DNA of 64,000 nucleotides from Dinghuibacter silviterrae (lineage in GTDB: Bacteria > Bacteroidota > Bacteroidia > Chitinophagales > Chitinophagaceae), in the NCBI RefSeq assembly GCF_004366355.1, contig NZ_SODV01000001.1, positions 2,294,001 through 2,358,000 of the forward strand, in the 5' to 3' direction. The notes below the pieces were generated by a model. The model saw nothing but the letters and a program-made list of their open reading frames with translations, was not told where the DNA came from and made no database searches. Positions 9,630 to 18,040 of the stretch are shown piece after piece. Within the stretch, counting starts at the first letter, position 1. Each line of letters starts with the position of its first letter. The translations under genes were made by a program, and so were the position numbers.

Positions 9630-12600
9630 TTGCTAAGATTACTCTGCCTCTGGCTTCTTCTGATCTTAGCCGGTGCAAACGTCTCCAGGGCCCAGGTCAT
9701 ACAATCCATATCCTCCAACTGGCGTACCAAGAAGATTCCTGTTCGCCCGGATACGGTGAGCTTGGACTCGATGAGCATTGTACCGGGTACGTTTGTATTG
9801 CAGGGGGTGGATACGGGCGCTTACGGATTTAGCGCGGTCAAAAGCCGTCTGTGGTGGAAACACCGCCCGCAGACCGACAGCGTCCAGGTCAGTTACCGGG
9901 TTTTCCCTTTCCCCTTTCAACAGCCCCTGTACAAGTACAGGTACGACAGCGTCTCCCGCTTTATGGTCGTGTCTCCCTACTTCCGCCGGCGTTCGGAGGA
10001 GGACGGCTCGGTGATGTCCTTTGGCAACATCCAATACAGCGGCAGCTTCGGACGCTCCCTGTCCTTTGGCAACAACCAGGACGCCGTGGTCAATTCGTCC
10101 CTCAACCTCCAGATCAGCGGGTATATCGGCGATTCCATCGAGCTGTCCGCCGCCATTACCGACAACAACCTCCCCGTACAACCGGATGGGACGACCACCC
10201 AGCTCAACGAATTTGACAAGGTGTATATCCAGTTCCGCAAACACGGCTGGCAGGTGGCCTTAGGCGACATCGATATCCGGCGCAACGAAGGGGCTTATTT
10301 CAACTTTTTCAAACGCCTGGAAGGTATTTCGGTGGAGTCTTCCACCCCAGGTAATCACCTGATCGCCAGCGGAGCCATGTCCAAAGGCATCTTTGCCCGC
10401 AACGTCTTCGAAGGACAGGAAGGCAACCAGGGGCCATACCGGCTGCAGGGGAACAACAACGAGGCTTATTTCGTCGTCCTGGCCGGGACCGAAAAGGTCT
10501 TTATCGACGGGGTCCAGATGCAAAGGGGGGAAGACCAGGACTATGTCATCAATTACAACACGGCGGAGATCACCTTTACCGCCAAACGCATGATCTCCAA
10601 AGACCAGCGCATACAGGTGGAGTTTGAATACGCCAACCAGAATTACCTAAACACCCAACTCCTGCTCGGGGACGATATAGACATTAACAAACGGCTGCAC
10701 CTGAAGGCCAACTACTATTCCAGCACCGACGCCAAAAACAGCCCCCTCAACCAGGTCCTGACAACCGCTCAGAAACAATTCCTGTCACAACTGGGGGACA
10801 GCGTTCAAAATGCCTACTATCCCAGCGCCACACTGGACACCTTCAGCGCGTCCGCCGTGATGTACGCGCTAAGGGACAGCACCGTTAGCGGCGTTCATTA
10901 CGACTCCGTATTTGTTTATTCCACCAACCCGGACTCGGCGGTGTACAGTGTCGGCTTTACCGATATGGGTTTGGGGAACGGCGACTATATCCTCGTCGGC
11001 CAGTCCGCCAACGGGAACGTGTACCAATGGACGCCACCCATCAACGGGGCGCATGTCGGCGAATACCAGCCCGTCATCCTCCTGGTCGCGCCCAAAAAGC
11101 AACAAGTGGTATCCGTCGGTGCCAGCTACCTGATCGACCCGCATACCACCCTGAGCGGCGACTGGGCCCTCAGCGACTACAACCCGAATACCTTTTCGCA
11201 TACCCGGGCCGATGAGATCGGCATGGCCGGCAAGGTTGGTCTCACCCGGGAACAAAACCTCAACCCCGACCTCCGCGTTGCCGCCAATGTGTCGATGGAA
11301 TGGGTCAACCAGCGGTTTACCTCTATCGAACGGTTGCGCAGCCCGGAGTTCTACCGGGACTGGGGGCTGCCCCTGGTCGTCGCATCGGAGAACGAACGGT
11401 TGGGCATGGCCGGGATCGGCTTTACCGGCAAAAACGCCGCCATCCGTTACGACGTCCGGTATTTCACCCGGGGCGGTGACTTCTCCGGGGAACAAAATGT
11501 GCTCACCCAAAGTTACAAACACGACGGGTGGTCGTGGAACGCCCAACTGGCGCTGACGACCTTCGACAGCGCGTACAACCGGGGCACCTACTGGCGGCCG
11601 ACCCTGGAGCTCAGCAAAATCCTCACCGACTTCGGCAAGCTCAACCTTGGGGGTAAATACAGCCTGGAAAAGGACGTCATCAACAACCGGCTCGCCGACT
11701 CGCTGAACGCACTGAGCTATGCGTTTGATACCTGGCAGGTCTACCTTAAATCCCCCGAAGGCAAAAAACGCTGGGGGCTTTCCTATACCGAGCGGCGTGA
11801 CCGCTCGCCCTACGGCCGCGACCTCGCGCCCGTCGACCAAAGCCATACCCTTAACGGGTATTGGGAATGGGCCCTCAATATCCACCAGCAGCTCAAACTC
11901 AATGCCACCTACCGCGAGCTCGACGTCAACCAGACGAAAGCCACCACGCTTGTACCCGAACACAGCGTCCTGGGTCGGGCCGAATACCTGACCAATGTCT
12001 GGAAAGGCGCCCTTACCGGGAACGTCCTGTACGAGTTGGGCGCCGGTCAGGAACAGCAGCGCCAGTACACCTACGTCCAGGTCCCCGCGGGCCAGGGCCA
12101 GTACACCTGGATCGACTACAACCACGACGGTATCGCGGAAATCAACGAATTCGTGCCCGCCCAGTTCCAGGACCAGGCTGACTATATAAAGGTCTACCAG
12201 CCCACCGGCAACTATGTCAAGGCGGACTATACCCAGCTCAACTACGCGTTTACACTCAATCCGTCGGTGGCCTGGCGGTCGCAGAAAACGCTCTCGAAAA
12301 TGCAAAAGTTCGTCGGCCGCTTTATGCTCCAGTCCAGCATGCAGGTCAACAAAAAGGTCATATCCAACGACGCCGTGTCCTGGAACCCTTTCTCCGGCAA
12401 CCCCGCCGACACCTCGTTGCTGAGCCTTGCCGAAGTATTCAGCAACGCCATCTTCTTCAACAAGCTCAGCCCCGTCTGGGGCCTCGACGTTACCCACCTG
12501 GTCAATTCCAACAAGGCCTACCTCACCTATGGCGCGCAAAGCCAGCGGCTCCGCGACCTCGGCCTCCGGTTCCGCTGGAACCTCACCCGTGTGTATTCGA

Positions 12601-13076
12601 TCATCGTTGCGAACAAACTTGATGTCAACAGCATGCTGACCCCTGCTTTTGCCAACCAGAACTACCTCATCCATTCCTTCCAGACCGAACCCCAGTTCTC
12701 CTACACCCGCGGAACAAAGTACCGGTTTACGCTCGGGTGCCGCTACCTCCAGCAGGAAGACGAGCCCGCCTACGGGGGAGAACACTCCGTGTCCAAGGCT
12801 TTGACCTTTGACACCAAATACAACATCGTTTCCAATACCTCCATCACCTCCCATGTCGAAATGAACGACATCACGTTCACCGGAACGGACCAGACGACGA
12901 CCGTGGCGTATACGATGTTACAGGGGTTGACCACCGGGACCAACTATGTCTGGACCATCGACCTGACGAAAAGGGTGTTGGGAAATATCGAGATAACCGT
13001 ATCTTACGACGGACGGAAACCGGGTGAGGGGAAAACGATCAATACCGGGCGGGCGTCCGTCCGGGCCATTTTTTAA
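9630..13076 (+). CDS. Large exported protein, probable outer-membrane beta-barrel
   Basis: The product is 1148 aa with a clear signal peptide (MLRLLCLWLLLILAGANVSRAQ). A TTG at 9630 is the only sensible start, because a stop lies in frame at 9606-9608 and no ATG or GTG falls between. The body is full of alternating polar/aromatic strands, and the protein ends in ASVRAIF with a terminal Phe, the usual signature of BAM-inserted barrels. The N-terminal 300 residues look like a soluble beta-rich domain followed by a GEYQPVILLVAPKKQQ segment, faintly reminiscent of the much larger SprA family (inference). The next gene starts 3 nt downstream. No TonB box or plug domain is evident, so it is not a classical SusC. 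The specific function is unknown. Confidence 0.78.
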   Translation: MLRLLCLWLLLILAGANVSRAQVIQSISSNWRTKKIPVRPDTVSLDSMSIVPGTFVLQGVDTGAYGFSAVKSRLWWKHRPQTDSVQVSYRVFPFPFQQPLYKYRYDSVSRFMVVSPYFRRRSEEDGSVMSFGNIQYSGSFGRSLSFGNNQDAVVNSSLNLQISGYIGDSIELSAAITDNNLPVQPDGTTTQLNEFDKVYIQFRKHGWQVALGDIDIRRNEGAYFNFFKRLEGISVESSTPGNHLIASGAMSKGIFARNVFEGQEGNQGPYRLQGNNNEAYFVVLAGTEKVFIDGVQMQRGEDQDYVINYNTAEITFTAKRMISKDQRIQVEFEYANQNYLNTQLLLGDDIDINKRLHLKANYYSSTDAKNSPLNQVLTTAQKQFLSQLGDSVQNAYYPSATLDTFSASAVMYALRDSTVSGVHYDSVFVYSTNPDSAVYSVGFTDMGLGNGDYILVGQSANGNVYQWTPPINGAHVGEYQPVILLVAPKKQQVVSVGASYLIDPHTTLSGDWALSDYNPNTFSHTRADEIGMAGKVGLTREQNLNPDLRVAANVSMEWVNQRFTSIERLRSPEFYRDWGLPLVVASENERLGMAGIGFTGKNAAIRYDVRYFTRGGDFSGEQNVLTQSYKHDGWSWNAQLALTTFDSAYNRGTYWRPTLELSKILTDFGKLNLGGKYSLEKDVINNRLADSLNALSYAFDTWQVYLKSPEGKKRWGLSYTERRDRSPYGRDLAPVDQSHTLNGYWEWALNIHQQLKLNATYRELDVNQTKATTLVPEHSVLGRAEYLTNVWKGALTGNVLYELGAGQEQQRQYTYVQVPAGQGQYTWIDYNHDGIAEINEFVPAQFQDQADYIKVYQPTGNYVKADYTQLNYAFTLNPSVAWRSQKTLSKMQKFVGRFMLQSSMQVNKKVISNDAVSWNPFSGNPADTSLLSLAEVFSNAIFFNKLSPVWGLDVTHLVNSNKAYLTYGAQSQRLRDLGLRFRWNLTRVYSIIVANKLDVNSMLTPAFANQNYLIHSFQTEPQFSYTRGTKYRFTLGCRYLQQEDEPAYGGEHSVSKALTFDTKYNIVSNTSITSHVEMNDITFTGTDQTTTVAYTMLQGLTTGTNYVWTIDLTKRVLGNIEITVSYDGRKPGEGKTINTGRASVRAIF

Positions 13077-13079
13077 ACC

Positions 13080-13829
13080 ATGAAAAATATAGGCCGCATT
13101 TTCTATGGCATATCGATTGCCGTGATGGGGTTGCTGACCATCTGGTATGCCGGTTTCCCCTATATGCTGATCCCCCCGCAATATACCTGTCCTGTGGGTC
13201 TCGTGTATGTGTCGGGCGCATTGATGGTGCTGGCAGGGGTAAGTATTGTTTTTTGGAAAAAATATGGCTGGATACCCCTGCTGTTGGGCCTCGCGTTGCT
13301 GGCGGTTTTCTGTTTATTCCTTACCGTTTCTCCCCATTACAAGCACTTTGGGGATGGGGAGAATGCCGCAAAGGAGCTGGCATTGGCCGCCGGCGCTTTG
13401 GTGATCGCCGGGGGGAAGTGGAGGCGTGTGGGAACCATCCTATTCGCCTTAACGATCATCAGCTTCGCCGTCGATCATTTTCTCTACGCACACGAGGCGG
13501 CTGATTATGTTCCCGCATGGATACCCGGTCACGTGTTCTGGTTGTATGTCACCGGCGGGGCGTTGATGGGCTTCGGGCTTGCGATACTCGTGCAATTCAA
13601 GACCCGGCTAATGGCGACCCTTTTGGGCGCGATGATCCTGACGTGGTTTGTGATCCTCCATATCCCCAGGGTGATCACCGCCGGACCTGCCGTCATGGAT
13701 GGCGAAATCGCGAGCGCGTTTCTGGCGTTGGCGTATGGCGGGACCGCTTTCATGATCGTTAGGGAAAGGGAACACGGTGAATCAGGGAAGGGCGTCGGTG
13801 AGGGTAATATTCTAAAGGGGCAAAAATGA
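13080..13829 (+). CDS. DoxX-like integral membrane protein
   Basis: The product is 249 aa with about seven hydrophobic segments in two halves. The second half carries a pattern common to DoxX-like proteins (VPAWIPGHVFWLYVTGGALMGFGLAIL, read here as motif positions about 143-169). Members of that family have been linked to thiosulfate or quinone-dependent redox chemistry, but many are uncharacterised, so no substrate is proposed. It begins 3 nt after the giant barrel gene and is probably co-transcribed with it. Its last 15-20 residues are hydrophilic and abut the AT-rich island that starts at about 13.83 kb, so the tail may have been altered by that insertion. Confidence 0.72.
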   Translation: MKNIGRIFYGISIAVMGLLTIWYAGFPYMLIPPQYTCPVGLVYVSGALMVLAGVSIVFWKKYGWIPLLLGLALLAVFCLFLTVSPHYKHFGDGENAAKELALAAGALVIAGGKWRRVGTILFALTIISFAVDHFLYAHEAADYVPAWIPGHVFWLYVTGGALMGFGLAILVQFKTRLMATLLGAMILTWFVILHIPRVITAGPAVMDGEIASAFLALAYGGTAFMIVREREHGESGKGVGEGNILKGQK

Positions 13830-13831
13830 GC

Positions 13832-13839
13832 TATCTTTA
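13832..13839 (+). promoter_or_regulatory. Possible -7 box of the ATPase/TOPRIM island
   Basis: TATCTTTA is a one-mismatch match to TAnnTTTG and lies 27 nt before the ATG at 13867. It is the only promoter-like sequence between the DoxX-like gene and the island. No good -33 TTG was seen at the right distance. Confidence 0.35.
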
Positions 13840-13866
13840 CGTATTCCGAAATAAACTATTTGGTTC

Positions 13867-14982
13867 ATGGCCCAATCACGGAAATCGGTAGCACAAAACG
13901 CGAAATTAACCCCGCTTGAAATAACGAATTTCAAGTCAATTAAGCATATAAGACTAGAGACCTCCAGGATAAATATTTTTATTGGAAAACCCAATAGTGG
14001 CAAATCCAATCTTTTGGAGGCAATGACATTATTCAATTTTATTGAAAGGGGAACTCCAGATAGACCATCAACTATTAGATATAAATCGTTGAATCAATTA
14101 TTTTATGACACGGATACGTCCAAAAATGTTACTGTGAAATTTGGCGATGAAGTTGCTAAGTTAATGTTTGATCGGGACTTGAATACATTCATTCAGGCTA
14201 TTAATCCAAACGAATCGACCGATGCGCAGAATTATAGTCTAAATGAACCGTCCAGTTCAATAGCCTACGAGTTTGAACTATCAGAACATATAGGTCGACC
14301 AAAAAAATACAAGGGACAGTTCGCTTCCAAAATGGCAATGCTTAACGCCGATGGAAGCACATTATCAACTGGAAAAGGCGCAATCCATATTGAAAACCCT
14401 GTCCGTAAATATGATTTTAAAGATGGTCATTCCTATGGAGAAAACTTCTCACGTTATTTGAAACAGCATGGAGAAAATTTGTATTCTATCGTTAGGGAGA
14501 GATCTGAAATCAGAGATTGGATCAAGCCTTTCTTTGATGAATATGGCCTTGATTTTTTAATGGATTTCAATACTAGAACATTTGAGGTTCAAAGAATTGA
14601 GAACGGAATCGCCTACAAAATACCATTTGAACTAACTCCAGATACTTTAAGGCGAATGCTTTTTAATATCGCCGCTATTTATTCAAATTCTGGAAGCGTT
14701 ATCCTTTTTGAAGAGCCGGAAGCACATTCTTTCCCGCCATATATAAAGGAACTTTCTGAGTTAATTAAAGCCGACAAGCACAATACCTATTTTATAACAA
14801 CACATAGTCCATACTTCTTTAGTAGTATGGTGGAAGATTCAATAACCTACAAAGACATTTGTTTTTTTCAGGTTTATTTTGAAGACTATCAAACCAAAAT
14901 TAAAAAGTTATCTCAAAAGGAGCTCGATCTCATTTGGGGAAGTGGTGTGGATGTCTTTTTTAATATTGATTCTTCAAGGTGA
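13867..14982 (+). CDS. OLD-like AAA ATPase (candidate defence protein)
   Basis: The product is 371 aa, with an ABC/OLD-type ATPase core. Walker A GKPNSGKS is at residues 40-47, just after an N-terminal ITNFKSIKHIRL strand typical of RecF/OLD ATPases. The Walker B region ILFEEPEAHS is at 279-288 and the H-loop TTHSP at 311-315. It ends at the H-loop region with no TOPRIM nuclease of its own, so it is an AAA_15/AAA_21-like single-domain ATPase. It is AT-rich: sampled 60-nt rows hold 19 and 22 G+C against 34 in a row of the neighbouring cysteine desulfurase gene. This suggests recent transfer. Its stop overlaps the start of the next gene (TGATG), implying translational coupling. Role in phage defence is inferred from the architecture. 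Confidence 0.82.
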   Translation: MAQSRKSVAQNAKLTPLEITNFKSIKHIRLETSRINIFIGKPNSGKSNLLEAMTLFNFIERGTPDRPSTIRYKSLNQLFYDTDTSKNVTVKFGDEVAKLMFDRDLNTFIQAINPNESTDAQNYSLNEPSSSIAYEFELSEHIGRPKKYKGQFASKMAMLNADGSTLSTGKGAIHIENPVRKYDFKDGHSYGENFSRYLKQHGENLYSIVRERSEIRDWIKPFFDEYGLDFLMDFNTRTFEVQRIENGIAYKIPFELTPDTLRRMLFNIAAIYSNSGSVILFEEPEAHSFPPYIKELSELIKADKHNTYFITTHSPYFFSSMVEDSITYKDICFFQVYFEDYQTKIKKLSQKELDLIWGSGVDVFFNIDSSR

Positions 14983-15482
14983 TGGTAAAATACCCGAATC
15001 TGATACCGGAATGTAATGTCGATACGGTATTTGTCGAAGCCATTGGTTTTAAAGAACCCAATCATGCGTCAAGTATTGCTGGTGTTCTAGCGATATTAGA
15101 AAGGGCACCCACCAAGGAAAATGTAATTGGGTTTATCGACAACGACAAAAAGAAACCGCTGTATTTCAAACAGTTTGAGAGCGTGAAAGAGATGGGGAGT
15201 GTGGGTTTCTACAAACATGTCGATAAAAATCGATATCTGGTTGTTGTAAGACCGGCTATGGACAAGTTTTTATTTGATTTGTGTGTTAAATATATCAATA
15301 ATTGGCCGCAACGCGTACCAAATACGTTCGAGGCCTTCCTTCCATTCACTAAACAGACGGCAGTATTAAAAAATAACGACTTCAAAAACCTCCTGAATAC
15401 ACTTGTTCAAGCAAAACCACCCGAAATCGTGGAGATCAAGGACTTTGTTTTAGAAAGGGGATTTCGCCCGACACGGGGCTAG
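14982..15482 (+). CDS. Small TOPRIM-like partner of the OLD-like ATPase
   Basis: The product is 166 aa from the ATG at 14982 (a GTG at 14979 is an alternative). I do not recognise an exact family. A TOPRIM-like pattern is visible: VFVEAIG with E19 at the end of a strand, then IGFIDNDKK with D53-x-D55, then VVVRPAMDKFLFDLC, which recalls the P-x-(D/E)-x-(W/F)-L segment of RloB/DUF4276-like proteins. Together with the ATPase it would form a split OLD-like module, similar in logic to PARIS or other ATPase/TOPRIM pairs. The gene is AT-rich until the last few codons, which are GC-rich (RGFRPTRG) and end in a TAG that overlaps the cysteine desulfurase stop. The native C-terminus may therefore have been replaced by host sequence. 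Confidence 0.65.
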   Translation: MVKYPNLIPECNVDTVFVEAIGFKEPNHASSIAGVLAILERAPTKENVIGFIDNDKKKPLYFKQFESVKEMGSVGFYKHVDKNRYLVVVRPAMDKFLFDLCVKYINNWPQRVPNTFEAFLPFTKQTAVLKNNDFKNLLNTLVQAKPPEIVEIKDFVLERGFRPTRG

Positions 15483-16609
15483 ATCAGTTCCTTCAACTTA
15501 GACACCACCGTATCCACCTCCGTCTTCGTATTCCCCTTGGAAAAAGAAAACCGCACGGTCACCTGGTTCGGATTATTGTTGATCGCCCGGATCACGTGCG
15601 ATCCCTGGTCCGCCCCGGATGTGCAGGCGCTGCCGCCGGAAGCGCAAATCCCCGCCATGTCGAGGTTGAAGAGGATCATTTCCGACTTCTCCGTTTTGGG
15701 GAATGAGACGGAAAGAACGGTATAAAGGCTGTTCCCGATGGGGTCGCCGTTGAAGGACACCCCGCGGATGTTCTTTTTAAGCTGCTCCATCATGTAGAGC
15801 TTGAGCGATTTCACCGCCGCGCTGTCGGCCTCGTAATGGGCCGTGGCCAGCTCCAGGGCGCGCGCAAAACCGACGATGCCGTAAAGGTTCTCCGTGCCGG
15901 CGCGCATGTTGCGTTCCTGGGAGCCGCCGTTTATGAAGGGCTTGATCTTGACGTTCTCGTTGATATAGAGCATCCCGACACCTTTGGGGCCGTGGAATTT
16001 GTGGGCGGAAGCGCTGATGAAGTGGACGGGGGTATTGCGCAGGTCGAAGGGGTAGTGGCCCACGGTCTGCACGGTATCGCAATGGAAAATGGCGCCGTAC
16101 ATCTTGCAGAGGTTGCCGACCGCATGTACGTCCAGGAGGTTGCCGATCTCGTTGTTGGCGTGCATCAGCGTCACCAGCGTTTTGCCTTCGGTTTCGGCCA
16201 GGAGCTGTTCGAGGTTTTCGAGGTCGACGTGGCCGTTGGGCAACAACTGCACGTAGCTGAGCGAAGCCTCTCCGTTATGGTGGAGGTATTCTACGGTATG
16301 CAGGGTGGCGTGGTGTTCAATAGGAGAGCTGATGATGTGGGTACAGCCGAGGTCGCGAACGCTGGCGGTGATGGCCGTGTTGCTGGCCTCCGTGCCACAG
16401 CTGGTAAAAAAGATCTCCGCCGGGTGCGCGTTGAGGATCTTGGCGACCGACTTACGGGCGTTTTCAATGGCCAGCCGGCTTTCACGGCCGTAGGAATAGA
16501 TGGAGGATGGATTACCGAATTTTTCCGTGAGGTAAGGCATCATGGCCTCCAGCACTTCCTGGTCCAGGGACGTGGTGGCCGCGTTGTCGAAATATATTCT
16601 CTGCTGCAT
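15479..16609 (-). CDS. Cysteine desulfurase (NifS/IscS-like)
   Basis: This PLP enzyme takes sulfur from cysteine to make a persulfide for Fe-S clusters or thiolation. It is 376 aa from the ATG at 16609 (MQQRIYFDNAATT, the family's usual N-terminus); an upstream ATG at 16621 would overlap glmM by 8 nt. The PLP lysine is K204 in SAHKFHGPKG, and the persulfide cysteine is C329 in GGSACTSG. The short loop around C329 suggests a group I (NifS/IscS) rather than SufS enzyme, and no iscU or scaffold gene is adjacent. It follows glmM by 4 nt on the same strand. Its stop codon shares four bases with the convergent island gene. Confidence 0.92.
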   Translation of the reverse strand: MQQRIYFDNAATTSLDQEVLEAMMPYLTEKFGNPSSIYSYGRESRLAIENARKSVAKILNAHPAEIFFTSCGTEASNTAITASVRDLGCTHIISSPIEHHATLHTVEYLHHNGEASLSYVQLLPNGHVDLENLEQLLAETEGKTLVTLMHANNEIGNLLDVHAVGNLCKMYGAIFHCDTVQTVGHYPFDLRNTPVHFISASAHKFHGPKGVGMLYINENVKIKPFINGGSQERNMRAGTENLYGIVGFARALELATAHYEADSAAVKSLKLYMMEQLKKNIRGVSFNGDPIGNSLYTVLSVSFPKTEKSEMILFNLDMAGICASGGSACTSGADQGSHVIRAINNNPNQVTVRFSFSKGNTKTEVDTVVSKLKELI

Positions 16610-16613
16610 GGTC

Positions 16614-18002
16614 TTATTCATTCATGACTTCCCTTATGTCCTGCATCAGGCGCTGCGCAATGTTGTTCGCCTTTGTCTCGAAGTCACTCTCGGCGTATAT
16701 ACGGATGATGGGTTCGGTGTTGGAAGGACGCAGGTGTACCCAGTCGTTTTCGAATTCGATTTTGAGCCCGTCTTCGGTGTTGACCGGGTTGTTTTTGTAC
16801 TTGTTCCCGATCTTGGAAAAGATAGCATGGGTGTCCACGTGGGGTTCGAGCTCTATTTTGTTCTTCGAAATGAAATAGTCGGGATACTGGGCGCGGAGGT
16901 TTTTGATGCTTTTTTTGTGGTGGGCCAGGTGGCTCAGGAAAAGACCGATGCCGATCAAGGCATCCCGGCCGTAGTGCAGGTCGGGAACGATGATCCCGCC
17001 GTTTCCTTCACCCCCGATGACCGCGTCGACTTCCTTCATTTTCCTGACCACATTCACCTCACCGACCGCGCTGGGGAAGTACTGGCCGCCATGTTTTAAC
17101 GTCACCTCCTTGAGCGCCTTGGTAGAGGACATATTGGACACCGTATTGCCCGGGCGTTTGCTGAGGATATAGTCGGCCACGGCGACGAGCGTATATTCTT
17201 CACCGAACATGCTGCCGTCTTCACAGACGAAGCAAAGCCGGTCCACGTCGGGATCCACGGCGATCCCCAGGTCTGCATGGTGTTTATTGACTTCCCGGGA
17301 AAGTTCCACGAGGTTTTCGGGGAGGGGTTCCGGGTTGTGGGCAAACTTACCGGTCACTTCGCCGTTGAGGACGACGATATCTTCCACGCCCAGAGCCTTG
17401 AGCAGGGCCGGTACGAAGATCGCGCCGGTGCTGTTGACGGCGTCCACGACGACCTTGAACTTGCGTTTATGGATCGCCTTGACGTCGACGAGCGCATAAC
17501 CCGTCACGGCGTCGATGTGGCGTTGCAGGTAGGTATCGTTGACCTGGCAGGTGCCCAGCTTGTCGACACCCACAAAAGAAAAGGCTTCTTTATCCGCATA
17601 GTCCAGGACCTTGGCCCCGGCTTCTGCGCTGATGAATTCCCCTTCGTGGTTGAGCAACTTCAGGGCGTTCCAGTCTTTGGGATTGTGGCTGGCCGTCAGG
17701 ATGATTCCCCCCGCGGCTTTTTCCCAAACCACCGCCATTTCGACGGTGGGGGTGGTGCTGAGGCCGAGGTCGACCACATCCAGCCCGAGGGCGTTGAGTG
17801 TGGATACGACGAGGCTGCGAACCATTTCCCCGCTGATGCGGCCGTCCCGCCCGATCACCACCTTTTTATTGGTGGGATACTGTTCCATCAGCCAGGTACC
17901 AAAACCCGCGGTGAATTTGACGACATCCAGCGGGGACAGTGTTTCTCCAGGTTTGCCTCCAATAGTGCCCCTGATTCCAGAGATCGATTTGATCAAAGCC
18001 AT
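16614..18002 (-). CDS. glmM: Phosphoglucosamine mutase / phosphohexomutase
   Basis: The enzyme interconverts glucosamine-6-phosphate and glucosamine-1-phosphate on the way to UDP-GlcNAc and peptidoglycan. It is 462 aa, normal for the alpha-D-phosphohexomutase superfamily. The phosphoserine is S105 in LTASHNPKDWN, the metal loop is DPDVDRL near residue 250, the sugar-binding GGEGNGG lies near 335, and the C-terminal RPSNTEPIIRIYAE phosphate loop is present. The GEGNGG version fits GlmM of Bacteroidota, though a phosphomannomutase side activity cannot be excluded. A perfect -7 box (TATATTTG) lies upstream at 18026-18033. It leads a short operon with the cysteine desulfurase. Confidence 0.9.
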   Translation of the reverse strand: MALIKSISGIRGTIGGKPGETLSPLDVVKFTAGFGTWLMEQYPTNKKVVIGRDGRISGEMVRSLVVSTLNALGLDVVDLGLSTTPTVEMAVVWEKAAGGIILTASHNPKDWNALKLLNHEGEFISAEAGAKVLDYADKEAFSFVGVDKLGTCQVNDTYLQRHIDAVTGYALVDVKAIHKRKFKVVVDAVNSTGAIFVPALLKALGVEDIVVLNGEVTGKFAHNPEPLPENLVELSREVNKHHADLGIAVDPDVDRLCFVCEDGSMFGEEYTLVAVADYILSKRPGNTVSNMSSTKALKEVTLKHGGQYFPSAVGEVNVVRKMKEVDAVIGGEGNGGIIVPDLHYGRDALIGIGLFLSHLAHHKKSIKNLRAQYPDYFISKNKIELEPHVDTHAIFSKIGNKYKNNPVNTEDGLKIEFENDWVHLRPSNTEPIIRIYAESDFETKANNIAQRLMQDIREVMNE

Positions 18003-18025
18003 GCAATACTATTGTTTAGGAGCGG

Positions 18026-18033
18026 CAAATATA
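18026..18033 (-). promoter_or_regulatory. -7 box upstream of glmM
   Basis: On the minus strand the sequence reads TATATTTG, a perfect TAnnTTTG. It ends 23 nt before the glmM ATG and lies in the 38-nt gap after holA. It would give glmM and the cysteine desulfurase their own promoter. Confidence 0.6.
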
Positions 18034-18040
18034 CCTTTTT

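Noticed and set aside
10869-12854. Long antisense reading frame (661 codons) inside the giant barrel gene, and similar frames opposite other genes (for example 60710-62248, 50603-52270, 2300-3094)
   Set aside because: In GC-rich coding DNA the reverse frame is often stop-poor. These frames lack a signal peptide, recognisable domain or promoter and lie opposite well-supported genes.
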